Assembly (NCBI RefSeq): GCF_004365965.1
Contig: NZ_SOEB01000021.1
Span: 1 to 64,000, forward strand
DNA length: 64,000 bases
Direction of reading: 5' to 3'
DNA from: Rhodovulum visakhapatnamense
GTDB lineage: Bacteria > Pseudomonadota > Alphaproteobacteria > Rhodobacterales > Rhodobacteraceae
The position numbers and the translations under genes were made by a program. This document shows, in pieces, positions 26,002 to 33,642 of this stretch (position 1 is the stretch's first letter; every line of letters starts with the position of its first letter). The notes under the pieces were generated by a model that was not told where the DNA came from, made no database searches, and saw nothing but the letters and a program-made list of their open reading frames with translations.

Positions 26002-26698
26002 CCAGCTTGCGCCGGTTGCCGGATGGACGGCGCTGACGGTCGGGTTCTACCTGCTGGCCAAGCGGGTCTACCGGCGCTGGCCGCGCTGGTGGCTGATGCC
26101 GCTGGCGGTGGCCCCCGCTCTGTTGATGATCGCGGTGCTGGCGCTGCATGAAAGCTATCGCGACTATATCCGGGGTGCGGGCTGGCTGATGCTGATGCTG
26201 GGCCCCGCGACCGTGGCCTTCGCGGTGCCGATCTACGAACAGCGCGCCCTGATCCGGCGCACCTGGCCGGTGCTGCTGGTCGGAATGGTGGCGGGCAGCG
26301 CGACGGCGGTGGCGGTCAGCTGGGGGCTGGCGAGCCTTTTCGGGCTGGACCAAAGCCTGAGGCTGAGCCTGCTGCCCCGGTCGATCAGCACGCCCTTCGC
26401 GATGGAGGTCTCGGCCGATATCGGCGGATTGCCCGACCTGACGGCTGTCTTCGTGGTGGTGACCGGCGTTCTGGGCGCGGCGCTGGGCGACGTGGTGCTG
26501 GCCTGGCTACCGGTACGCTCGGCACTGGCGCGGGGCGCGTTTCTGGGGGTCGCCGCCCATGGCGCGGGCACTGCCCGGGCGCATCGGATCGGCCGGGTCG
26601 AGGGGGCGGTCGCGGGGCTTGTCATGGTGCTGGTCGGTCTGCTGAATGTCTGCCTCGCGCCGCTGCTGGTCTCGGCCGCCCGTCTTGCCGCCGGATAA
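25976..26698 (+). CDS. cidB: CidB/LrgB-family membrane protein
   Basis: A 240-residue inner-membrane protein with about seven helices, partner of the CidA-type protein. LrgB-family signatures include LGPATVAFAVPIYEQ, SLLPRSISTPFAMEVS (the most conserved block) and FLGVAAHGAGTARAH. The last motif is shared by plastid and bacterial LrgB proteins implicated in glycolate, pyruvate or lactate movement. The start codon lies inside the end of cidA. Probably expressed under the divergent LysR regulator. Confidence 0.9.
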   Translation: MDSLLHWIDQLAPVAGWTALTVGFYLLAKRVYRRWPRWWLMPLAVAPALLMIAVLALHESYRDYIRGAGWLMLMLGPATVAFAVPIYEQRALIRRTWPVLLVGMVAGSATAVAVSWGLASLFGLDQSLRLSLLPRSISTPFAMEVSADIGGLPDLTAVFVVVTGVLGAALGDVVLAWLPVRSALARGAFLGVAAHGAGTARAHRIGRVEGAVAGLVMVLVGLLNVCLAPLLVSAARLAAG

Positions 26699-27193
26699 GC
26701 GGGACGCACCGAACCGATAGATGCTTAGTGTCGGGTATGGTTTGTAGGGCGAATGAAAAACCGGAGATGCAGGCCCTTGGCGGGCGCGCGACGGGGGCGG
26801 GGGACGGGGGTAAGGGGGGGCGAAATCGTGGATCGAGCAGCCCGACGCCAGCCGGAATGGCCTTTTTTTCCGTTAAAGAAAGGCAGGGGTGGCTCGATTG
26901 GCCAAATGGCGCAAAAATCGGTCGCGGCGCATATTTCCTGTGCGAAGCGAATGAAATCGCCTTCGATCTCGGCCCGCGCTGATGCTGCGATGCGGCGTAT
27001 ACTTGATTTGGCGAAGTAATGGCATAGCTTTGGCTTGCGCGTATCGCAACGCTTGCGCCCCGTATCCTTCCCGTATCGCAACGGCATCGATAGGGCGGCC
27101 GCGCGATGGCGGACCGCGGGCCGGCCCGGATGCGCCTCTGCGTCACTTTCCCGGGCCCGTCCTTCCGACAGGTGGCAGGGAGCCCGACTCGAG
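26699..27193. other. 495-bp region without a convincing gene, upstream of gpsA
   Basis: This stretch is visibly less GC-rich than its surroundings and I find no frame with coding character. It holds a seven-T run (26863-26869) after a weak GCCA/TGGC stem, which might end the cidAB transcript or a small RNA, and direct repeats near the gpsA side described separately. The promoter of the glucosylglycerol operon should be here. Confidence 0.5.
27040..27083 (+). repeat. 12-bp direct repeat upstream of gpsA
   Basis: CGTATCGCAACG occurs at 27040-27051 and again at 27072-27083, exactly 32 bp apart. A partial copy CGTATC lies between them at 27061. The spacing of three helical turns suggests binding sites for an activator of the downstream operon. 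Confidence 0.5.
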
Positions 27194-28318
27194 ATGAAAG
27201 ATATCGCAGCCGCAGACCGGCAATCCTCTCCGTTCGGGACGGTCGCCGTGCTGGGCGCCGGGTCCTGGGGCACGGCGCTGGCGCGTGTGCTGTCCCGGAA
27301 CGGCCGGGCGGTGCGGCTTTGGGCGCGGCGGCAGGCGCTGGCGCAGGAGATCGCCGCCACCGGGCAGAATTCGCAATACCTGCCGGGTATCGAGCTTGGC
27401 GAGACGCTGCGCGCGACCGCGTCGCTGGCCGAGGCTCTGGAGGGGGCCGAGGCGGTGCTGATGGTCACGCCGTCGGCGACCCTGCGCGAGATGTGCCGGG
27501 CCGCGGCGCCGCATATGCCGCCGGGCATCCCGATCGCGCTTTGCGCCAAGGGCATCGAGCTTGGCTCGGGGCTTCTGCTGTCCGAGGTCGCGGCCGAGGA
27601 ATTGCCGGGCCACCCGATCGGCGCGATTTCGGGGCCGACCTTTGCGCGCGAGACCGCGCTGGGTCACCCGACCGCGGCGACCGTGGCCTTTCCCTTCACC
27701 TATGCCGACCGGCTGGCGCCCCACGCGAGCGCGGCCGCCCGGATGGCGATGTCGGTGGGCGGCCACGGCTTCCGGCCCTATGTCTCGGACGATCTGGTCG
27801 GCGTCGAGGTCGGCGGCGCGGTCAAGAACGTGATCGCCATTGCCTGCGGGATGATGTCAGGCGCTGGTTTCGCCGAAAATACCCGCGCGGCCCTGATCGC
27901 CCGCGGCGTCGACGAGATGAAGGTGCTGGCCGAGTCGCTGGGCGGGCAGCGCGAGACCGTGACCGGGCTTTCGGGCGCGGGCGACCTGACGCTGACCTGT
28001 TCCTCGACCACCTCGCGCAACATGGCGCTCGGCACCCAGCTGGGTCAGGGCATCGCGCGTACCGACTGTTTCGGCGGCCGCCCGGTCGTCGTCGAGGGCG
28101 AGGTCAATGCCCGCTCGGTCGTCGATCTGGCCCGCCGGATCGGGGTGCCGATGCCGATCTGCGAGACCGTCAATGCCGTGCTGCACGAGGGCGCCGATCT
28201 CGAAAGCAGCTTCTCGGCGCTCTGGACCCGGCCGATCGAGGCCGAGCCGCGCGCGCTGATGCTGTCGCTCGACCATCCCGCCCCGACCGTTCCCCTGCCT
28301 TTCGGAGTGTCCTCATGA
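27194..28318 (+). CDS. gpsA: NAD(P)-dependent glycerol-3-phosphate dehydrogenase
   Basis: A 374-residue cytoplasmic enzyme reducing dihydroxyacetone phosphate to sn-glycerol 3-phosphate. The Rossmann motif VAVLGAGSWGTALA is at residues 17-30. Other family blocks are ISGPTFARE, VGGAVKNVIAIACGM with the catalytic Lys, GLSGAGDLTLTC and NARSVVDLARRIGV. It is about 40 residues longer than usual, with a short N-terminal extension and a C-terminal tail ending PTVPLPFGVSS. Its stop overlaps the next start (ATGA). In this operon its product is the acceptor for glucosylglycerol-phosphate synthase, so it is likely a dedicated copy rather than the one for phospholipid synthesis; that is inference. Confidence 0.93.
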   Translation: MKDIAAADRQSSPFGTVAVLGAGSWGTALARVLSRNGRAVRLWARRQALAQEIAATGQNSQYLPGIELGETLRATASLAEALEGAEAVLMVTPSATLREMCRAAAPHMPPGIPIALCAKGIELGSGLLLSEVAAEELPGHPIGAISGPTFARETALGHPTAATVAFPFTYADRLAPHASAAARMAMSVGGHGFRPYVSDDLVGVEVGGAVKNVIAIACGMMSGAGFAENTRAALIARGVDEMKVLAESLGGQRETVTGLSGAGDLTLTCSSTTSRNMALGTQLGQGIARTDCFGGRPVVVEGEVNARSVVDLARRIGVPMPICETVNAVLHEGADLESSFSALWTRPIEAEPRALMLSLDHPAPTVPLPFGVSS

Positions 28319-29097
28319 ACCTTGCCACCGCCCCCCACCCGCCGCTGTCGGACCGCCGCTTCGTGCTGGCAACCGATCTGGACGGCACCTTCCTTGGCGG
28401 GACCGAGGCCGAGCGGCAGCGCCTTTACGACTGGATCGAGGCCAACCGCGCCAGCGTGGGGCTGATCTTCGTCACCGGGCGCGACCCGGAATTCATCATG
28501 GAGATGTGCGCCGAGAACGGCCTGCCCTGGCCCGAATACGTGGTCGGCGATGTCGGCACCTCGATTGCCGAGGTCCATCCCGGCGAGGCGATCCGGCCGA
28601 TCCCGGGGCTGGAAGAGGATATCTCGCGGCGCTGGGGCGACAGCGGCGCGCGGGTGCGGGCGGCGCTTGACGGCCATCCGGGGCTGACGCTGCAACCCAC
28701 CGAGTTCCGCTACCGCGTCAGCTTCGACATGGACCCCGAGACCTACGATCCCTCGGCCGAGGCGAAGGTCGAGGCGATGGGGCTCGACTGGCTGATCTCG
28801 GCCGACTGCTATTTCGACGTGCTGCCCAAGGGCGTGTCCAAGGGGCCGTCCCTGCGCCGGCTGGTCGCGCATCTGGCCATCCCCGAGGGCCGGGTGCTGG
28901 CCGCGGGCGATACGCTGAACGACCTGTCGATGCTGGAATGCGGTCTCAACGCCGTTGCCGTCGGCAATTCCGAACCCGCCCTGGTCGAGCGGGTCCGCGA
29001 TCTCGACCATCTGCACATCGCCCGGGCGCATGGCGCCGCGGGCATCATGGAGGCCATCGCCGCTTTCGATCTTCACACTTTGCCCAAAGGAGCCTGA
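28315..29097 (+). CDS. HAD-IIB phosphatase, probable glucosylglycerol-phosphate phosphatase
   Basis: A 260-residue HAD phosphatase of the Cof/sucrose-phosphatase branch. Motif I is ATDLDGTFLGG with Asp21 and Asp23, motif II LIFVTGRD, motif III includes LPKGVSKGPSL (Lys) and motif IV AAGDTLNDLSML. The C2 cap between motifs II and III is the sugar-phosphatase type. Position between gpsA (4-bp overlap) and ggpS (3-bp gap) makes dephosphorylation of glucosylglycerol phosphate the best guess, the role of GgpP in cyanobacteria, although that enzyme is from a different sequence group. Trehalose- or sucrose-phosphatase activity is an alternative. Confidence 0.85.
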   Translation: MNLATAPHPPLSDRRFVLATDLDGTFLGGTEAERQRLYDWIEANRASVGLIFVTGRDPEFIMEMCAENGLPWPEYVVGDVGTSIAEVHPGEAIRPIPGLEEDISRRWGDSGARVRAALDGHPGLTLQPTEFRYRVSFDMDPETYDPSAEAKVEAMGLDWLISADCYFDVLPKGVSKGPSLRRLVAHLAIPEGRVLAAGDTLNDLSMLECGLNAVAVGNSEPALVERVRDLDHLHIARAHGAAGIMEAIAAFDLHTLPKGA

Positions 29098-29100
29098 CAC

Positions 29101-30603
29101 ATGCCTTCGGATCTGGTCATCGTCTATCACCGCCAGCCCTACGAGGAGGTGGAGGAAGACGGAAAGATCGTCCTGCGAGAAAACAAGAGCCCGAATGGCA
29201 TCGTGCCGACCCTGAAGAGCTTCTTCGGCAGGTTCGAGAAAGGCGCCTGGATCGCCTGGAAACAGGCCGAGGACCCGGCCAGTCCCGATTTCGAGCGGGT
29301 GATCGAGGTCGACGACGCTTTCGGCAAGTACACGGTCTCGCGGCTGCCGCTGACCGCCGACCAGGTCAAGAGCTTCTACCACGTCACCTCGAAAGAGGCG
29401 TTCTGGCCGATCCTGCATTCCTTCAAGGAACGCTACAATTACGACCCCGTCGACTGGCCGACCTTTCGCGAGGTGAACTGGGCCTTTGCCGAGGCCGCCG
29501 CCGCCGAGGCCGCCGAAGGGGCCGTCGTCTGGGTGCATGACTACAATCTCTGGCTGGTGCCGGGCTACCTGCGGACCCTGCGCCCCGATGTGAAGATCAG
29601 CTTCTTCCACCACACGCCCTTCCCGGCGGCCGACATGTTCAACGTGCTGCCCTGGCGCAAGGAGATCCTGCAAAGCCTTCTGGCCTGCGACGTGGTGGGC
29701 TTTCACATCCCGCGCTATGTGTCGAATTTCGTCTCGGCCGCGCGCAGCCTTCTCGATGTCGAGGTGACGGCGCGCCAGAAGGTCGAGCCGGAATTCGCCG
29801 CCGAGGTGACCGCGCTTTCCGAACGCAGCGTGCCGACCGAACTGGTCTATGAAGACCGGCGGGTTGCGGTGCAGGCCTCGCCGGTGGGGGTGGATGCCGA
29901 TTATATCGACGCGGTCGCGCGGCGCGAGGAAACCGCCCGCCGCGCCGAAGAGATCCGCACGGAAATGGGCGGCGCCAAGTTGCTGCTGTCGGTCGGGCGT
30001 ACCGATTACACCAAGGGCGGGATCGACCAGTTGCTGAGCTACGAGCGGCTGCTGGAGGCACAGCCCGATTTGCGCGGCCAGGTCCGGCTGATGCATGTCT
30101 CGGTGCCCGCGAACCGCAACATGACGGTTTACGAGAACATCCAGAACGAGCTGGAACAGATGGCGGGGCGGATCAACGGCCGTTTCGGCAGCCTCGACTG
30201 GCAGCCCATCGTGCTGATTTCGCGCGCGATCCCGTTCGAGGATCTGGTCGCCTATTACCGCGCCGCCGATGTCGCCTGGATCACGCCGCTGGCAGACGGG
30301 ATGAACCTGGTCTGCAAGGAGTTTTGCGCCGCACGGGTGGATGGAGACGGGGTGCTGGTCTTGTCGGAATTCGCGGGCGCCGCGGTCGAGATGGGGGCGG
30401 CGCTGCTGACCAACCCGTTCTCGCACCGCTCGATGGACAGCGCCATCGCCCAGGCGCTGGACATGCCGGCGGCCGAACGCCGCGACCGCATGGCGGCGCT
30501 TCGCGATGTGGTGCATCGCCACGACGTCCGGTTCTGGGCCAACCATCAGATGGAGGCGCTGTCCGGTCCGACGCTGGGCGCGGCCGCCTTGCCCGCCGCG
30601 TAG
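29101..30603 (+). CDS. ggpS: Glucosylglycerol-phosphate synthase (GT20)
   Basis: A 500-residue GT20 glycosyltransferase that joins glucose from ADP-glucose to sn-glycerol 3-phosphate. The N-terminal half has VWVHDYNLWLVPGYLR and SFFHHTPFPAADMFNVLPWR; FNVLPWR distinguishes GgpS from trehalose-6-phosphate synthase. The C-terminal half has GRTDYTKGG, then VSVPANRNMTVYENIQNEL, ISRAIPFEDLVAYYRAADV and LADGMNLVCKEF with donor-site residues. It is full length for GgpS. With the two upstream genes it completes synthesis of the compatible solute glucosylglycerol. Trehalose-phosphate synthase is the main alternative and is less likely given gpsA in the operon. Confidence 0.93.
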   Translation: MPSDLVIVYHRQPYEEVEEDGKIVLRENKSPNGIVPTLKSFFGRFEKGAWIAWKQAEDPASPDFERVIEVDDAFGKYTVSRLPLTADQVKSFYHVTSKEAFWPILHSFKERYNYDPVDWPTFREVNWAFAEAAAAEAAEGAVVWVHDYNLWLVPGYLRTLRPDVKISFFHHTPFPAADMFNVLPWRKEILQSLLACDVVGFHIPRYVSNFVSAARSLLDVEVTARQKVEPEFAAEVTALSERSVPTELVYEDRRVAVQASPVGVDADYIDAVARREETARRAEEIRTEMGGAKLLLSVGRTDYTKGGIDQLLSYERLLEAQPDLRGQVRLMHVSVPANRNMTVYENIQNELEQMAGRINGRFGSLDWQPIVLISRAIPFEDLVAYYRAADVAWITPLADGMNLVCKEFCAARVDGDGVLVLSEFAGAAVEMGAALLTNPFSHRSMDSAIAQALDMPAAERRDRMAALRDVVHRHDVRFWANHQMEALSGPTLGAAALPAA

Positions 30604-30628
30604 TCTTTTCCTGACGCAGCGGAACCTT

Positions 30629-30650
30629 GCGGGGCGACAGGGCGCCCCGC
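30629..30650 (+). terminator. GC hairpin after ggpS
   Basis: GCGGGGCG and CGCCCCGC make an 8-bp stem with a 6-base loop, 25 bases after the ggpS stop. No T-run follows, so it may be a terminator or a pause. It separates the solute operon from the nadD-lar operon. Confidence 0.5.
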
Positions 30651-30700
30651 CTCTGCTAGCATGAGCCTGCGGAAGACGGGCTTTCGGTGGGGAGGGTACG

Positions 30701-31306
30701 GTGCGCGTCGCTTTGTTCGGCGGAAGCTTCGATCCGGTTCACGACGGGCATCTGGCGGCGGCGGTGCTGGCGCGGCAGGCCCTTGACCTAGACCGTGTCA
30801 TCCTGATCCCGGCAAACTCGACCGCCGCGCGGCCCGGTCCCAAGGCGCAGGCCGTCGCCTCGGCGGCGCATCGGCTTGCGATGCTGCGGTGCCTTTGCGA
30901 AGGCCGCCCCTGGCTTGAGGTCAGCAATGTCGAATGCCGTCCCGGCGCGTCGCCCTTCGCCGTCGACACGCTGGCCGTATTTCGCGAAACGCTGCCGCCC
31001 GGCACCGAGATCGTTCTGCTGATCGGCAGCGACAAGCTGGCGCTGTTGCCACGTTGGCGCGGCATCGACGAGATCCGTGCCGGTGCGCGTATCGTTGCGC
31101 TGGCCCGGCCCGGTCATCCGCTCGACGCGGCGCCGCCCTGGGTCGGGCGGCTTAATGGACCCTTGCCTGACCTCTCCTCGACCCAGATCCGCGCGCGTCT
31201 GGCGGCAGGCGCGCCGCTCGACGGACTCTGCCCTCCGGCGGTGATCTCCTATCTGATGACAGAGCAGCCCTATGCCCGGCCCGGCCCCGCAGCCCGCTTT
31301 GCCTGA
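30701..31306 (+). CDS. nadD: NadD-family nicotinate-nucleotide adenylyltransferase, first gene of the lar operon
   Basis: A 201-residue nucleotidyltransferase. The GGSFDPVHDGH block with the HxGH motif opens the protein and SSTQIRARL near residue 163 is the ISSTxIR motif. Enzymes of this family adenylate nicotinate mononucleotide to nicotinate adenine dinucleotide. That dinucleotide is the substrate of LarB, encoded two genes on, so this looks like a dedicated supply enzyme rather than the housekeeping NadD, which in relatives usually sits beside rsfS. A GTG start follows a strong GGGGAGGG site. The end overlaps larE by 35 bp. Confidence 0.85.
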   Translation: MRVALFGGSFDPVHDGHLAAAVLARQALDLDRVILIPANSTAARPGPKAQAVASAAHRLAMLRCLCEGRPWLEVSNVECRPGASPFAVDTLAVFRETLPPGTEIVLLIGSDKLALLPRWRGIDEIRAGARIVALARPGHPLDAAPPWVGRLNGPLPDLSSTQIRARLAAGAPLDGLCPPAVISYLMTEQPYARPGPAARFA

Positions 31307-32099
31307 GCGGCTTGGCGCCGTGCTGGCAGGACTGCCCTTGCGGGCGGTGGCCTGCAGCGGCGGGATCGACAGCCTGCTTCTGGCGACACTCGCTCATCGG
31401 CAGGCGCCGGACGCCACGCGCGTCGTTCATGCCGTCAGCCCCGCCGTCCCGGCCGCCGCCACAGCACGGGTTCGTGCGCAGGCCAGCGCCGAGGGCTGGG
31501 CGCTCGATCTGGTCGATGCGGGCGAGTTTTCCGACCCCGACTATCTGGCCAACCCGGTCGACCGCTGTTTCTTCTGCAAGCAGCGGCTTTATTCCACCCT
31601 TCGGCAGGTGACGGCCGCGCTCGACGGGCCGGTCGCGATCCTTTCGGGCACCAATGCCGACGATCTGGGCGAGTATCGCCCGGGCCTTCGCGCCGCCGAG
31701 GCGCTGGGCGTGCGGCATCCCTATGTCGAGGCGGGGATCGGCAAGGCCGATATCCGGGCGCTGGCCCGGGTGCTGGGCCTCGCTTTCGCCGATCTGCCCG
31801 CCTCGCCCTGCCTGGCAAGCCGCCTTTACACCGGGCTTGCCGTCACGCCCGAACGGCTGCGCGCGGTCGAGCGGGCCGAGGACCGGCTGCGGGCCGAGAC
31901 CGGGCTTTCGGTGCTGCGTTGCCGCCGCCGGGGCGATCTGATGCTGATCGAGGTCGAGGCGGGCGAGGGCGCGCGGATCGGACCCGGGCTGATCGCCCGC
32001 GTCGCCGCCGAGGCCCGCGCCATCGATCCGGGCATCCGTGACCTCAGGCTCGACCCGCGCCCCTATGCGCCGGGCCGGGCGTTTCGCGGGGCGCGATGA
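31272..32099 (+). CDS. larE: Nickel-pincer cofactor sulfur transferase LarE
   Basis: A 275-residue PP-loop ATPase. The pyrophosphate loop is VACSGGIDSLLLATL near residue 27. The family-specific DRCFFCKQRLY, ILSGTNADDLGEYRPG and SPCLASRLYTG follow; the last holds the cysteine that, in single-Cys LarE enzymes, is sacrificed to give sulfur to the carboxylated pyridine ring. LarE acts after LarB to make the bis-thiocarboxylate of the nickel-pincer nucleotide. The gene overlaps nadD by 35 bp and larB by 4 bp. No extra C-terminal cysteine cluster of the 4Fe-4S type is evident, so the sacrificial form is more likely. Confidence 0.93.
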   Translation: MPGPAPQPALPERLGAVLAGLPLRAVACSGGIDSLLLATLAHRQAPDATRVVHAVSPAVPAAATARVRAQASAEGWALDLVDAGEFSDPDYLANPVDRCFFCKQRLYSTLRQVTAALDGPVAILSGTNADDLGEYRPGLRAAEALGVRHPYVEAGIGKADIRALARVLGLAFADLPASPCLASRLYTGLAVTPERLRAVERAEDRLRAETGLSVLRCRRRGDLMLIEVEAGEGARIGPGLIARVAAEARAIDPGIRDLRLDPRPYAPGRAFRGAR

Positions 32100-32731
32100 G
32101 GGTGCGGCTCGATCACGACCGGCCGCGCCGGATCGGCCAGCCCGAGGCGATCCTTTGCGAGGGCAAGGCGCTGGCCGATCTCGACGCGATCCTCGAGGCG
32201 CTGCAGGGTCGGCCCGCACTGCTGACGCGTCTGGCGCCCGAGCGCCATGCCGCGCTGGCCGCCCCGCCCGAGGATTACGACCCCGCCTCGCGCACTGCCA
32301 TCGTCAATGGCTGTCTGCCCGCGCGGACGGGCATTGTGCGGGTGGTGACGGCGGGCACCGCCGATCTGCCGGTGGCGATCGAGGCGCTGCGCACGCTTCG
32401 TTTTGGCGGACTCTCGCCGGACCTGATCGCCGATATCGGCGTGGCCGGGCTCTGGCGGCTGGAAGAGCAGATCGAGACGATCCGGGACAGCGATGCGGTG
32501 ATCGCGGTGGCGGGCATGGACGGGGCACTGGTGTCGGTGATCGGCGGGCTGGTGGGCGTGCCGGTGATCGGGGTGCCCACGTCGGTCGGGTATGGCGCGG
32601 CCGAGGGCGGGCGCACGGCGCTGAACGCGATGCTGGCCAGCTGTGCCCAAGGGGTCCTGGTCTGCAATATCGACAACGGCTTCGGCGCGGCCTCGGCGGC
32701 GCTGCGGATCCTTGCGGGGCGGGCGCGGTGA
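32096..32731 (+). CDS. larB: Nickel-pincer cofactor carboxylase/hydrolase LarB
   Basis: A 211-residue protein with the PurE-like (AIR carboxylase) C-terminal fold of LarB, which carboxylates C5 of the pyridinium of nicotinate adenine dinucleotide and hydrolyses the phosphoanhydride. Recognised are VVTAGTADLPVAIEA, GVAGLWRLEEQ, VAGMDGALVSVIGGLVG, GVPTSVGYGA and the C-terminal NIDNGFGAA. The Cys in LASCAQG, 28 residues before the end, is at the place of the substrate-binding Cys of LarB. It is about 35 residues shorter at the N-terminus than the Lactobacillus enzyme. Overlaps larE by 4 bp and larC by 4 bp. Confidence 0.93.
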   Translation: MRVRLDHDRPRRIGQPEAILCEGKALADLDAILEALQGRPALLTRLAPERHAALAAPPEDYDPASRTAIVNGCLPARTGIVRVVTAGTADLPVAIEALRTLRFGGLSPDLIADIGVAGLWRLEEQIETIRDSDAVIAVAGMDGALVSVIGGLVGVPVIGVPTSVGYGAAEGGRTALNAMLASCAQGVLVCNIDNGFGAASAALRILAGRAR

Positions 32732-33513
32732 GCGGCGTTCTGGTGATCCGGACGCCGTCGGGGCTCAGCGGCGACATGCTGCTGGCGGGGCTTGCGGTGA
32801 TGGCGGGTGAGGCGGCCGATATCGGCTCGGTTCTGGCCGCGACCGGTCTGCCCTTGCCCCCCGATGCGGTCGAGATCCGGCCGCATGCCTTGCAGGGCAT
32901 CTCGGGCTGGCAGGCGCGGGTCCGGCTGCCGCATGAACATGCCCACCGCCGCCTCGGCGATATTCTGGCGCTGATCGAGGCCAGCCACCTGTCCGCCCCG
33001 GCGAAGACGGTCGCGGCGCGGGCCTTCACCCTGCTGGCCGAGGCCGAGGGCGCGGTTCATGGCCGCCCGCCCGGGGAAATCGCCTTTCACGAGGTCGGCG
33101 CGCTTGACTCGATCCTCGACACCTGTGTCGCGGCCGAGCTGCTGGCCCGGATTGCGCCCGACCGGCTGGTCTGCAGCCCGCTGCCGCTATGCGACGGGAC
33201 GGTCCGCTGTGCCCATGGCCCGCTGCCGACGCCCGCGCCTGCGGTGCAGGAGCTTCTGCGCGGGGTGCCGGTCCGCGGTCTTGCCTCGACCGGCGAAACC
33301 GTGACCCCGACCGCCATCGCCTTCCTGCGCGCAGCCGGGTTCGCCTTCGGATACTGGCCCGAAATGGTGATTCGACAGACCGCCCGGATCTATGGCGGGC
33401 GGGTGCTGCCGGAGGTGCCGAACGGGGCGCTTTTCGCGCTGGGCGATGCGGGGTTGGCCCCAGTGGAACAGCGGCCCAAGGGCTTGACAGAGCCAGGCAG
33501 TGAGTCCACTTGA
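32728..33513 (+). CDS. larC: Nickel insertion protein LarC, N-terminal (LarC1) part only
   Basis: A 261-residue protein matching the first domain of LarC, the CTP-dependent nickel insertase (cyclometallase) that completes the pincer cofactor. The opening GLSGDMLLAGLA corresponds to the conserved G-I-S-G-D-M of LarC. The His-rich stretch is short here (HEHAHRRLGDI). HEVGALDSILD and a GETVTPTAIAFL block follow. Normal LarC is about 400 residues; its C-terminal CTP-binding LarC2 domain is absent. The frame ends at GLTEPGSEST and the following bases are a promoter, so no frameshifted remainder exists. The GTG start overlaps the larB stop. Either nickel insertion works without LarC2, or another protein supplies it. 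Confidence 0.88.
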   Translation: MSGVLVIRTPSGLSGDMLLAGLAVMAGEAADIGSVLAATGLPLPPDAVEIRPHALQGISGWQARVRLPHEHAHRRLGDILALIEASHLSAPAKTVAARAFTLLAEAEGAVHGRPPGEIAFHEVGALDSILDTCVAAELLARIAPDRLVCSPLPLCDGTVRCAHGPLPTPAPAVQELLRGVPVRGLASTGETVTPTAIAFLRAAGFAFGYWPEMVIRQTARIYGGRVLPEVPNGALFALGDAGLAPVEQRPKGLTEPGSEST

Positions 33514-33538
33514 CTTAACGTTAACTTGCGCAGATAAT
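33510..33538 (+). promoter_or_regulatory. Near-consensus sigma-70 promoter for the radical SAM unit
   Basis: TTGACT (33510-33515), a 17-base spacer and GATAAT (33533-33538) each differ from consensus by one base. The -35 overlaps the larC stop codon. The palindrome TTAACGTTAA (33515-33524) lies across the -35 edge and spacer, a good place for a repressor. Transcription would start near 33545, giving a leader of about 98 bases. Strong promoters of this kind are uncommon in this GC-rich DNA. Confidence 0.7.
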
Positions 33539-33642
33539 AATGAAATTAAAGGCAATTTGTTTCCGTTCTCTGCGTTTGCCGAGCCTGGCGGCGCGTGCCG
33601 AGTGGCGTTTGTTCCCGAAAGTCATTGACCGCGAGGTGTGCG

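Noticed and set aside
26699-27193. Small genes in the region before gpsA
   Set aside because: Short frames exist on both strands but none has a ribosome site, coding bias or recognisable sequence.
33514-33642. Programmed frameshift leading to a LarC2 domain
   Set aside because: After the larC stop the sequence is low-GC promoter and leader DNA with no LarC2-like reading frame in any phase.
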